DNA from: an uncultured Endozoicomonas sp.
GTDB taxonomy: Bacteria; Pseudomonadota; Gammaproteobacteria; Pseudomonadales; Endozoicomonadaceae
NCBI RefSeq assembly: GCF_947495845.1
Contig: NZ_CANMAO010000029.1
Coordinates: 1 to 51,478 of the forward strand
Length of the DNA stretch: 51,478 nt
Reading direction: 5' to 3'
This document shows, in pieces, positions 18,901 through 28,500 of the stretch (position 1 is the stretch's first letter; every line of letters begins with the position of its first letter). Below the pieces are notes generated by a model that did not search any database, was not told the DNA's origin, and saw only the letters and a program-made list of their open reading frames with translations. The position numbers and the translations under genes were made by a program.

Positions 18901-21730
18901 GCTCCATGGCAACCGCCACCAGCTCACCCATCCGATGCAGGAGATCCATGTCTTGCACATACAATTGATATTTTTCCGGAATATTGATCAGAGCAATACC
19001 ACCGACGACCTGGCCAAACAACATCATTGGCGCATACACAGCGGTGGTGACGCCAAGGTCGTCAAGTATCTCAGTCCCTGTCACATCTCCCGCCGCATTG
19101 ACTTCATCCCTGAACAGGATGTTGATTTTGTCCCGCTCCAGTGGGCCATAAACACCAGAGAAATTGTATTTGAACAACGTCGTAAAATTATCGGGTACCG
19201 GGTGACTTCTCCGCGACCAGTAATGCTCGATTCTGGCAACCGGCTCCCAGGAAAAAACAGCTGCCGCCTCGGCATCCAGATAATGACCTAATTGCCTGAG
19301 AAAGTAATCACTGGCCGCCTGCACCGATTGATCCATATAATTGCGGGAAATATCACTGAGCAAACGGTCCAGCTCCGCACGAATTTTCAATCCTTCTTCG
19401 GCTTTTTCCCGTTCTGCAATTTCCCGGCTCAAGCGACGATTCCAGTAAATAATCAGAATCAACGTCACTACAATGAGCACAAAACCAATAAACAGCTCTT
19501 TGTTAGGTCGCCATAATCGATCGTGAATCGCCAGCCAGTTGCTTTCCAGCTTCTCTCGGTCTTCTGGCGTTATGGTAGCAACGGCTTTGTTGAATATAGA
19601 AGCAAGCTCTGGCTCGTTATTTCTCGACGCAAGACTGAAGTCATAATCAAAACCGGCTTCGGCAACAACCTTGAGATTGGTGATTTTCATCCGCTCAATC
19701 TCGTAGCTGGCAGACGCCAGATTCACAATCATCGCATCCAACTCACCGCTGGCCACCTGACGCATGCCAGTGGCAATATCCGCAATAGCAACAAACTGCA
19801 TGCCCGGATATTTTTGATTGAAATGGTCATAGGTTACATAACCCGGGGCAAAACCGACTTTTTTACCCATAAGGTGCACCGGGTTTCGGATGCCATTCTC
19901 AGAACTTCGCGCCAGGATAACGCCGGGTGCCGAAATCAGTGGTTTGGTAAAATCCAGATATTTGCTGCGCTCATCAGTTTCCTGCATCAGAGCCACCACA
20001 TCGACGTCATGACGATAGGCCGTGTTCAAAGCATCAGTCCAGGAGGATCGGCTGTTCAACTGAAATGTGACACCCAGTCGATTTTCCAGCAACCTGAGGT
20101 AATCAATCGTAATACCACGCCACTCACCCTCATTGTCGAGGAACGAAAAAGGCGCCTTATTGCGATCTAATAACACTCGAATAACCGGGTGCTTCGCGAG
20201 CCATAGTCGCTCCGCATTACTTAAATCAATAGCATCTCCTCGTGGTTGAAAAAACCGATCCTTGTTACCGACGATCCAGTTTCTCTCCAGCTGAAGATAC
20301 TCATCGCCACTGATCGCATTCATTCCCTTGTTAATCAGAGGAAGCATCTGGTCTGCACTGCTGTTCAGCACCCCTGCCCCGATTGCCTCATTAAGGTTAA
20401 AATGCTCACTGGCGACCACTTCCCCAACAAGACCCTGACGATTCAGTGCCGACTGAACCACCACTGGCTCACCAAGAAAGACATCGACATTGCCCGAAAA
20501 CAGATTACTGATCAGCTCACTCACACTGCTGCATTCCACCAAGATGGCATTGGGTATCCAGCGACGAACAAACTCCTCCTGACTGGAGTCACGAATAACA
20601 CCGATTTTTTTACCATCAAGGTTCAGTTTTCGAGTATCCAGATCACTGCCTTTTCGGTAGTACAGGAGGGTATTTAATCCATAATACGGATGGGAAACGC
20701 TCATCCATTGACTGCGTTCTGAGGTCGGCGATATAGCCGCAATTACATCTATTTTCCCCGCCTGTAACAACGATAAACTGTGGCCTACAGGGCTTACTCT
20801 GAAGCTAACGGGGGTTTGTGTCTTTTCAGACCAGAGATTCCAAACATCCACAAACAAACCTGCCGGCTTGCCCAGCGCATTGACAAAAGAAAGCGGTGCC
20901 AGGCCCGGATCAAGCGCAACGGTCAATGTTTCAGTATCATTGGCCTTTATTTCCAGCCATTTCTGGATAATATCGGTTTTATCCTGACTGCTGATTTTTG
21001 CCATACCCTGTTCAATTTCATTCAGTAGTCCATCCTTTCCAGTGCTCACTACTGATCGAATACTAACCTCATCCAGAGGTGGCCAAATCACTCGATAATC
21101 ATCATTCACCCCAAGGTTCTTCAGGTAAAAATTCAGGGAAGAATAGCCACCCAGAAAACCTGAAATTCCGCCACTGACCGCAGCTTCCATCATGGCGTGG
21201 TAAGAGGAAAACGGGTACAAGACCGCATTGGGATTTTCTGCTTTCAGCGCCTCGAAAAAACCGTACCCTCTCAAATAACCCAGTGACAATGTATCGATGG
21301 CCTGCTCAAAGCCATCAACATGGGTTTCTTTCAGAATAAAAAGCGCCGGAGCATAAGGATAAATACCGACCGTCTCCGTACCTGTTAGTGCAAATTCCTG
21401 ACTGGCTGGAAGATAGGCAAGGGCATCCACGGCACCGGAGGTAAATTGCTGTTGAATGTTTGCGGGCTGCGACTCGATAAAAATCACGGGTTTCCCGGTG
21501 ACTTGAGACCACTTTTGCCACAGTGCAATTCCCGCGCCGGCAGGCTCCCCCTGACCATTGACAAACATCCATGGTGCCTGGTCAGGATAAAACGCAACCT
21601 TTATCGGTGCTGCTAATGACTGTTCCGCCCTTGCCTCATGGCTGATTGCGCCAAATAGAATAACCAGGCCCAGCAGTGAAAGTGTCAACCATCGGGTAAA
21701 CTGAAAAAAACGGGGAGAAAAAAGGAGCAT
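15914..21730 (-). CDS. hybrid sensor histidine kinase with three periplasmic binding-protein modules
   Basis: This 1938-residue inner-membrane phosphorelay protein has a BvgS/EvgS-type plan. Order: signal peptide (about 1-35, ARA|EQ); three SBP_bac_3-like Venus-flytrap modules (about 43-262, 270-485 and 505-730); one membrane helix (about 746-764); coiled coil; GAF-like domain (about 785-950); two PAS domains (about 955-1075 and 1080-1200); HisKA with His1223 in SHEIRTPMNAIIG; HATPase with DSGIGI and GGTGLGLAI; REC1 with Asp1514; REC2 with Asp1653; HPt with His1799 in HNLKGIAGNLGA. Each expected phospho-acceptor residue is present, so the relay looks functional. EvgS and BvgS have two flytrap modules; three is larger. 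No cognate DNA-binding regulator is adjacent and the ligand is unknown. Confidence 0.93.
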   Translation of the reverse strand: MLLFSPRFFQFTRWLTLSLLGLVILFGAISHEARAEQSLAAPIKVAFYPDQAPWMFVNGQGEPAGAGIALWQKWSQVTGKPVIFIESQPANIQQQFTSGAVDALAYLPASQEFALTGTETVGIYPYAPALFILKETHVDGFEQAIDTLSLGYLRGYGFFEALKAENPNAVLYPFSSYHAMMEAAVSGGISGFLGGYSSLNFYLKNLGVNDDYRVIWPPLDEVSIRSVVSTGKDGLLNEIEQGMAKISSQDKTDIIQKWLEIKANDTETLTVALDPGLAPLSFVNALGKPAGLFVDVWNLWSEKTQTPVSFRVSPVGHSLSLLQAGKIDVIAAISPTSERSQWMSVSHPYYGLNTLLYYRKGSDLDTRKLNLDGKKIGVIRDSSQEEFVRRWIPNAILVECSSVSELISNLFSGNVDVFLGEPVVVQSALNRQGLVGEVVASEHFNLNEAIGAGVLNSSADQMLPLINKGMNAISGDEYLQLERNWIVGNKDRFFQPRGDAIDLSNAERLWLAKHPVIRVLLDRNKAPFSFLDNEGEWRGITIDYLRLLENRLGVTFQLNSRSSWTDALNTAYRHDVDVVALMQETDERSKYLDFTKPLISAPGVILARSSENGIRNPVHLMGKKVGFAPGYVTYDHFNQKYPGMQFVAIADIATGMRQVASGELDAMIVNLASASYEIERMKITNLKVVAEAGFDYDFSLASRNNEPELASIFNKAVATITPEDREKLESNWLAIHDRLWRPNKELFIGFVLIVVTLILIIYWNRRLSREIAEREKAEEGLKIRAELDRLLSDISRNYMDQSVQAASDYFLRQLGHYLDAEAAAVFSWEPVARIEHYWSRRSHPVPDNFTTLFKYNFSGVYGPLERDKINILFRDEVNAAGDVTGTEILDDLGVTTAVYAPMMLFGQVVGGIALINIPEKYQLYVQDMDLLHRMGELVAVAMERQNAEQALRLSEERYQLAMDAASDGLWDWDVSNDNVYFSPRYQSILGYQPGEILQNIRSWKRLVHPDDKEAVFSFLKEQMDHSLQPYQFVFRMRKKDGSYATVRSKGKVVFRDEQGRPLRAVGTTVDITHQVERERDFSMARFSLDSAGDHIHWFRIDGHHKYVNESACKALGYSQEELLGMTIMDINPAVTRSSWKKLWEQLVLRQGMTYETLRKASDGSIFPVEVTANYMEYEGEGYLFASSRDITDRKQAEEALHRAKEVADQANQAKSNFLANMSHEIRTPMNAIIGLSHLVQETQLSVQQKDYVSKIQTSAHDLLGIINDILDFSRIEAGKLSMENIEFDVKAVFENVYNLSSIKAKEKDLSLTYHIDSDVPRQLKGDPLRLGQILINLTHNALKFTSEGEVALNVTLLSRRQDVARIEVQVKDSGIGINPEQQKKLFHSFSQVDGSTTRKFGGTGLGLAICKNLVHMMNGTISVQSEPGQGSTFRFVVELGIAEEVLAPQLSLEGLKVLVVDDSTEARALLVSYLNMSGCETIQRSHASDALSLLKKTNSAESAEESAIQLVILDWRMPNIDGIKLSEEIRKLPLIVQPKLIMVSAYGREELMNKASGKVDAFLIKPVNHSVLFETISRVQGYQSVTSVSPIEQGRYCEVMPKGRVLLAEDNEINRQVARELLQGIGLDVVMVTNGAEAVEKVRDESFDLVFMDIQMPEMDGYQATRRIRRKLGNHQLIIIAMTAHAMTGDRERCLQAGMNDHISKPLDPAALKQMVRHWLQVGESDARISAEIEPEIDHNQTLELPGIDQEDGLSRLQGNHSLYYQLLGNFYKEQQGALMRLEGFLDANQWQEACQLIHNLKGIAGNLGAKALFQQAGQLERSLRGYSESADDLNMTAFTEAFELVMSGLADLAADHDGLEPAGEGAIEVGVLNDILLNVETKLEQGDPDVIGLLPMLVRGLKDQIEQQRLKAFQDAVVNYDFDEALGVLKSIKTTVV

Positions 21731-21813
21731 AGAGACTAAAAAACAACTCTTGGGGTTTCAGGGCGGCGCTATCTTACCCTGAAATACGACAATCACCTAC
21801 CGCTCAACATTCG

Positions 21814-21838
21814 TTTACTCGAGGTTTACTCGAGGTTT
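21814..21838. repeat. 11-bp direct tandem repeat
   Basis: TTTACTCGAGG occurs twice head to tail (21814-21824 and 21825-21835), plus three more bases of a third unit. It is in the short divergent gap between the hybrid kinase and the coiled-coil gene, just before a TAAAAT that could be a -10 element. It might be a regulator binding site or simple replication slippage. Confidence 0.5.
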
Positions 21839-21876
21839 GCTAAAATATTCAAAAGAACCTTGATCCGGGACATCTC

Positions 21877-22182
21877 ATGGACAATGAACAGGACGTTGAA
21901 AAAAACCTCGAAGAGCAAATCGAAGCGGGCAAAAGAGCCATCGAAGAAGCGCAGCACCTGATTCAATCCATGGATACCCTGAAGAAAAAACTCCATATCA
22001 GTCACGGCAGTGGCCAGCGTTTTCTTCAACGGGCTAAACCCAGCATGGCGTTACTTAAAGAAGCAGAACAACTCATCAATACCGAGTTCAGTGGTTCCAG
22101 TGAAGCCAGTGAAAATGCAAAAGCCAAAGGCAAAAACAAATCCAAACTGCTAAACAATATTGCTCGCCAGAATAAAGCATAA
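21877..22182 (+). CDS. small coiled-coil protein of unknown function
   Basis: I do not recognise this 101-residue protein. It is highly charged, with a predicted helical or coiled-coil N-terminal half rich in Glu, Gln and Lys (EEQIEAGKRAIEEAQHLIQS). A basic C-terminal tail of Lys, Asn and Ala follows (AKAKGKNKSKLLNN). There is no signal peptide or membrane segment, so it should be cytoplasmic. The basic tail could bind nucleic acid (inference only). A GGGA lies about 8 bases before the ATG. It lies 104 bases before recC on the same strand and is divergent from the hybrid kinase; read-through into recC is possible. Confidence 0.75.
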   Translation: MDNEQDVEKNLEEQIEAGKRAIEEAQHLIQSMDTLKKKLHISHGSGQRFLQRAKPSMALLKEAEQLINTEFSGSSEASENAKAKGKNKSKLLNNIARQNKA

Positions 22183-22285
22183 AATAAAGCATAAATGGTT
22201 GTGTACTTACATTAATTCTCAGTTGACAGCATCGCCGTTACCAATGACAGTACTGGTATGTCCTGATTAATGTCGATGTTTCCCT

Positions 22286-25200
22286 GTGCTGACCATTTAC
22301 CACTCCAATCATCTGGATGTCCTGAAAGACCTTTTGGTCGAACTCCTGCAAAGAGACCCGCCTGCCAATCCACTGGAAGATGAACAAATTCTTGTTCAAA
22401 GCCCCGGTATGGCTCAGTGGCTAAGAATTGAGCTCGCCAAAGGTCTCGGGATTGCAGCCGGTATCAACTTCCCGCTGCCTGCCAGCTTCCTCTGGCAGAT
22501 GTACACACAAGTCCTGCCCGATGTACCGCTGCGCTCGGCTTTTAATAAAGAGTCCATGACGTGGAAGTTAATGGATCTGCTGGAAGACACCAAAAACGAT
22601 CCTGACTTTTATGCCCTGACGCAATATCTGGCAGCCGACACCGACGATATCCGAAAATTCCAACTCTCCGGAAAAGTCGCGGATATTTTTGACCAGTATC
22701 TGGTCTATCGCCCTGACTGGATTCTCAACTGGGAAGCGGGCACAGAAACACCGGACATCACCGCAGAGCAACCGTGGCAGCCGAAACTGTGGCGAGCGTT
22801 GGTGGCTAAAACGGCGCAACTGGGTCAATCCCCGTGGCATCGAGCCAATATGCATCACCGTTTTTTAACGGCACTGGCTAACGATCAGGCAGACTTCGAA
22901 CTGCCAAAACGACTGTTTGTTTTTGGCATCTCCGCCCTGCCCCCACACTTTGTAGAATCCCTGGAAGCCCTCGCCAGCCGTTGCGAGGTGCACTTGATGG
23001 TATCCAACCCCTGCCAACATTACTGGGGCGATGAGCGAGATCCCAAATACCTTCGCAAACTGGCTGCTCGCCAATTGATAAAGCACAACGAACAGAGTTC
23101 ACAAAAAAGCTGGTTTGATAAAGCCGGTCTCGCTCTTGATAACCTGGACACTATTGGCAACCCATTACTGGGTTCCATGGGTAAGCTCGGCAGAGATTAT
23201 TTTCACCAATTGCACAGTCTCGATGCCTTTGATGTTGATGTATTTGTTCCTGACCACAAACAACAAATACTTGGCCAGTTGCAGAAAGATATTTTTGACC
23301 TCCATGATCGCAGCGCACCCGGACAGCAAACGCCTTTAAGTGCTGACCGTTCCCTGCAATTCCACAGTTGCCACAGTCCCTTACGAGAAGTGGAAGTTCT
23401 CCATGATCGCCTGCTGGATATGTTTGAACAAAACCCGGAACTGACACCAAAAGATGTAGTAATCATGCTGCCGGATATCGACAGTTACACTCCCTGGATT
23501 CAGGCGGTCTTTGGCAGCATTGACGACCACCGTCGAATACCCTGGGCCATTTCCGATATCAGTGCGAAAAGTGAACATCCGGTTTTATCAGCATTAATGA
23601 AACTACTGGAATTGGACAAAAGCCGCTGTTCGGCTCCGGAAATGATGGAGATGCTTGAAGTCCCTGCCATTCAACAACGTTTCCAGCTAACCCCCGGCGG
23701 TTTGGACACCTTACGACAGTGGACTCAGGAATCAGGCATCCGCTGGGGCTTGACCCCTGAACATCAAACGCATTTCGACCTGCCTGAGCTCAAAACCAAT
23801 TCCTGGAGCTTTGGCATCCGTCGCATGTTGCTGGGTTATGCCATGCCTCAGAGCGCCGGCGTCTATGACGATATTCTGCCTCTGGACTCTGTTCAAGGCA
23901 TGAACGCTGTTCTGGCCGGTCACCTTGCCAGCTTTATTGATGCTGCAGAAGCACTGATTACTGAACTGGAACAAACCCGTTCCATTGATGAGTGGATCCA
24001 TTTTACTCATCAACAACTTGAACGTTTTTTCCTGACTGAATCTGAAGAAGACGAAGCCGCTCTAAAACTGGTTCGAGACTCCCTGATTCACCTACGGGAT
24101 CAACTGTTTGACGCAGGGTATGATCAGCCTCTGTCCAGAACAGTTTTTATCAGTTATCTCTCTGAGCGCCTTTCCATGGAGCGAAGCAGTCAACGTTTTC
24201 TGGCCGGGCAGCTTAACTTCTGTACATTGATGCCTATGCGCTCCATTCCGTTTAAAGTGGTCTGCTTGCTTGGCATGAACGATGGCGCCTATCCACGGAG
24301 TATTGCACCCGCTGGTTTTGACTTAATCGCTCGCCACGGACGGCGGGGAGACCGTTCCCGTCGAGTGGATGACCGCTACCTGTTCCTGGAAGCCATGCTG
24401 TCCGCTCAGGAAACGTTGTACATCAGCTTTATTGGACGACGCATTCAGGATAATGCCGAAAGAATCCCTTCAGTACTGGTGACAGAGCTGTTGAACTACT
24501 GCGAACAAGGTTTTGGCTTATCATCGGAAAAACTGATCACCGAGCATCCTCTGCAATCCTTCAGCCCAACCAACTTTTTGCCAGAAGCCGGAAAGAGCAA
24601 CCCCTTATTCAGCTACACAGCACAATGGCTGCCGGCCGCTCACCGCAACGAACAGCAACCCGGTGCTTTTATAACCGAACCACTGCCGGCACAGACTGAT
24701 CTGAACCTCAACGAAATTGAACTGACTGAGCTTTTGAGATTCTACACCAACCCCTGTCGTTATTTTTTCAATCGCCGTTTGAAGGTCTATTTCAGCCAAC
24801 AGGACTTAACACTGGAAGAAACAGAAACCTTTGCCATGGACGCATTGGAGAATTACCAACTCAAAAGTGTACTGCTGGAAAGTATGATCGTCCGCGAACC
24901 CATGGAGTTGTTAATTAAACGACTTCAGTCCACAGGTGAATTACCCCATTCTGCTTTCGGCCAATTACTTCTGGAGGAGCAGATTAATGTCGTCAGCAAA
25001 ATGGCGGAGCAAATTCAAACCTTCCGGGACAATCCGGGCGAAGACCGGGAAATCAACCTGCGGATATCGCATCCCGATCTTTCTGATAAACCCATTCAAA
25101 TTACCGGCTGGCTAAAAGGCTTTTCAGAGAGCGCCCTGGTTCGTTATCGCCCATCCAGCTTCAAAGGCAAAGACCTTATAAGACACTGGATTGAACATCT

Positions 25201-25591
25201 CTGCCTATGTATGACAGACAATCCGGTTGCCACGGTCATATTTGATCCTGAGAAGTGTCGTATGCTTCCGGTGATTGCAAGAGAGCAAGCAGAGAAACAT
25301 CTGGTGGCAATCATTTATTACTTCCATCAGGGGCATAATCTGGCATTACCCTGGTTCCCTCAAACCGCCATGAGCTGGCTTGCAGCAGACCCGGACGACA
25401 ATCCTGACAAAGCAGAAAAAGCGGCGTTAAAAACCTTTGCCGGTGATGGTTTTATCGTGGCGGGTGAAAGTAACGACGAATACATTGGTCGGGTTTACCC
25501 TGAACTTGAACCCGTTATGGCAGAGTTTTGCTCTTTGACTGAGTTGCTGATGGCACCAGCATTGAGTGCTCTTCAGGAGGTAAAATCGTGA
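22286..25591 (+). CDS. recC: exodeoxyribonuclease V subunit gamma RecC
   Basis: RecC is the Chi-recognition subunit of the RecBCD helicase-nuclease, which processes double-strand breaks for RecA-mediated repair. The N-terminus (LTIYHSNHLDVLKDLL, then QILVQSPGMAQWLRIELA and GINFPLPASFLW) closely follows E. coli RecC. The later segment LNFCTLMPMRSIPFKVVCLLGMNDGAYPR is a family hallmark. Length is 1101 residues (E. coli 1122). The start is a GTG at 22286; nearby ATGs are out of frame. The stop overlaps recB by four bases (GTGA). Confidence 0.95.
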   Translation: MLTIYHSNHLDVLKDLLVELLQRDPPANPLEDEQILVQSPGMAQWLRIELAKGLGIAAGINFPLPASFLWQMYTQVLPDVPLRSAFNKESMTWKLMDLLEDTKNDPDFYALTQYLAADTDDIRKFQLSGKVADIFDQYLVYRPDWILNWEAGTETPDITAEQPWQPKLWRALVAKTAQLGQSPWHRANMHHRFLTALANDQADFELPKRLFVFGISALPPHFVESLEALASRCEVHLMVSNPCQHYWGDERDPKYLRKLAARQLIKHNEQSSQKSWFDKAGLALDNLDTIGNPLLGSMGKLGRDYFHQLHSLDAFDVDVFVPDHKQQILGQLQKDIFDLHDRSAPGQQTPLSADRSLQFHSCHSPLREVEVLHDRLLDMFEQNPELTPKDVVIMLPDIDSYTPWIQAVFGSIDDHRRIPWAISDISAKSEHPVLSALMKLLELDKSRCSAPEMMEMLEVPAIQQRFQLTPGGLDTLRQWTQESGIRWGLTPEHQTHFDLPELKTNSWSFGIRRMLLGYAMPQSAGVYDDILPLDSVQGMNAVLAGHLASFIDAAEALITELEQTRSIDEWIHFTHQQLERFFLTESEEDEAALKLVRDSLIHLRDQLFDAGYDQPLSRTVFISYLSERLSMERSSQRFLAGQLNFCTLMPMRSIPFKVVCLLGMNDGAYPRSIAPAGFDLIARHGRRGDRSRRVDDRYLFLEAMLSAQETLYISFIGRRIQDNAERIPSVLVTELLNYCEQGFGLSSEKLITEHPLQSFSPTNFLPEAGKSNPLFSYTAQWLPAAHRNEQQPGAFITEPLPAQTDLNLNEIELTELLRFYTNPCRYFFNRRLKVYFSQQDLTLEETETFAMDALENYQLKSVLLESMIVREPMELLIKRLQSTGELPHSAFGQLLLEEQINVVSKMAEQIQTFRDNPGEDREINLRISHPDLSDKPIQITGWLKGFSESALVRYRPSSFKGKDLIRHWIEHLCLCMTDNPVATVIFDPEKCRMLPVIAREQAEKHLVAIIYYFHQGHNLALPWFPQTAMSWLAADPDDNPDKAEKAALKTFAGDGFIVAGESNDEYIGRVYPELEPVMAEFCSLTELLMAPALSALQEVKS

Positions 25592-28500
25592 GCGATACCA
25601 ATATCACAACCCACGATCAATCTCCGGAAGCTCTGAATCCACTGGCATTGCCTTTGCACGGCAGTCGTCTTATAGAAGCCAGTGCCGGTACCGGTAAAAC
25701 CTACACCATTGCTAATCTCTATCTGCGCATTCTTCTGGGCCACGGTTCAGAGCACAGTAAGCACACGACCCCGCTAAACGTGGATCAGATTCTCGTGGTC
25801 ACCTTCACCGAAGCCGCCACCGGTGAACTCCGAGACCGTGTCCGTGCTCGAATCCATAAAACGCGAGAAGATTTTATTGCTGGCCGTTCCAGTGATGGGT
25901 TTATTCAGCAACTTATTGACGATATGGGCTCAGGAGAACATTCACTGGAACATTGTCAGGCATTATTGCTGGCGGCTGAGCAACAAATGGATGAAGCGGC
26001 TATTTTCACCATCCACGGTTTCTGTCAGCGAATGCTGAAACAACACGCTTTTGAAAGCGGCACATTGTTTACCAGCGAGCTGATCACTGATACTGAATCC
26101 ATGCTGCAACTCTGTGCTGCAGACTTCTGGCGTCGTTCGTTTTACCCGCTGGAAAAACCACTGGTCACCCTGATCCGATCAATTTGGAAAACCCCTGAGG
26201 ATTTGCTTAATCATCTGCGAGGTTGGATTGGCCGCTCAGAACTCATGTTGATGGGCAACGGCGTTCCTGAAACCCTCACCGATCTGCACCAAAATTTTCT
26301 GGCTCCCGCCCTGGAAATTAAACAACTGTGGCAGGATGATCAGGGCAAACTGGCAGATATGATTCAGTCGTGTGGCATGGGTAAAAGAGCGAAACCACTG
26401 ACTCGAATTGATGATGTGACCGAATTTGTCAATTCCGGGGAACTTCTACCCAAACTGGGCAGCTCCAACGATGGCTGGGAAATCTACAGTACCGAGATTC
26501 TGGAAAAAGGCCTGACCAAAAGCGGCACAATGCCCGTTCACCCGGTGTTTGAAAAAATCGATGCCTTTGTTGCGCAACCACTATCCATTAAAGAAGCGCT
26601 GAAAGCATTTATCACCCGGGAAGCACTCACTCAGATAAAAGCCCAATTCTCCCAGTTGAAAGCCAGCCGGCACCAGCTCTCTTTTGATGATCTATTGACC
26701 AATTTGGCCGGTGCGTTATTTTCCGAAAACACCGCAGATGGCGGTGAACTTTTGGCTCAGGCCATTCGAAGTCAGTACCGCATTGCCATGATCGATGAGT
26801 TTCAGGATACCGATCCACTGCAATACCGCATCTTCAACAAAATCTATCGGGATGCCGGTGATCCGGATGTAGGCCTGTTTATGATTGGCGACCCGAAACA
26901 GGCCATCTACGCCTTTCGTGGCGCCGATATTTTCACTTATATGCAAGCTCGGAAGCAGGTTCATCAGCATTACACGCTGGATACCAACTGGCGTTCCAGC
27001 GATACCATGGTATCTGCGGCCAATGCCGTCTTTCAGCAGGCGGATTCGCCGTTTATTTATAACGACAGCATTCCCTTTGATCCGGTACACCCATCTCCGG
27101 GCGCCTCTAATAAACGACTTATGTTTAATGATCAGCCATTGCCGGCCATGACGCTTTGGCTGCAAAAATCCTTTGATGGCTCTACGGTCAATTCCGAATC
27201 GTACCTGGACACCATGGCTGCCAGTACAGCAACAGAAATCAATCGTCTGTTAACAGCCGCCGATCAAAACCAGTGCCTAGTGAGTAATGGCGATAAACAG
27301 GCACCACTTCAGCCTGGCGATATCGCCGTTCTGGTGCGCAGCCGCAACCATGGACAGAAAATCAAAGATGCCCTGGCTGCACAGAATATTCCCAGCATTT
27401 ATCTCAGCAATCAGGATTCTGTATTCAATAGTGAGGTCGCCACCGACCTCGAAAAGATTCTTCAGGCCTGCCTGCATCCCACCAGTGAACGAATGCTCAA
27501 GGCCGCTCTGGCAACCCGCTTATTTCATCTGAACGCTGAAACCCTTAATGCTCTGAACGTGGATGAACAAAGCTGGGAAAGTGCCGTGGACGAATTCACC
27601 CGCTACGGCGAGTTTTGGTTGCAGCGTGGCGTACTGCCCATGATTCGACAGATGATTTTCAGACGAAAGATCGCTGAACGACTGCTGACTTTTACCAATG
27701 GTGAACGACGTCTTACGGATTTATTGCACCTTGGAGAGTTGCTGGCTGCTGCCAGCCTGGAGCAACAAGGTCCATCGGCGCTTATTCGCTGGTTTTCTGA
27801 ACAGGTCACTCGCCCTAATCAAAACGCAGACAATCAACAACTCCATCTGGAAAGTGAACGCAATCTGGTAAAAATCATCACCATTCACAAATCCAAGGGG
27901 CTGGAATACAACGTTGTATTTATTCCTTTTCCTTGTCATTTGCGTAAAGGAGATTCACCGCTGTTCCATGATGAGAAGACGAATGAAACGATTTTATCCC
28001 TGACACCAAACGACGATGCCAGCCAACTGGCAGAAAAAGAGCGACTAGCAGAGGATCTTCGCCTGCTCTATGTGGCGCTGACTCGATCTGTGTATTGCTG
28101 TTATCTGGGAATGGCAGCTTATAAATCCGGACGTGCCAGCAAAGACGGCAAAACAGACCTACATCAGACGGCTGTCGGTTACCTCCTCAACGGCGGTGAT
28201 GATATTTTTGCACCGGAACTTCCGACGCTGCTGTCGAACCTGTCAAACCAATGTGAGAACCAACAGATTGTTGTCGCGGAGCCGTTATCAGCAGAGTTGC
28301 CAATATACACGCCGGTGGTTTCTCAAGACTTAACACTTAGCGCCAGAGAGTTCAAAGGTAACATTCAGCGTAACTGGTGGACCACCAGCTATTCTGCTCT
28401 TTCTCGTCATAGCTCATCAAAAGAAAGCGTTTCACAAAACAACTTACCAACTTCAGTGGATGCCGCTAATGAAGTCGCAGGCTTTGATTCAGAAACCCGT

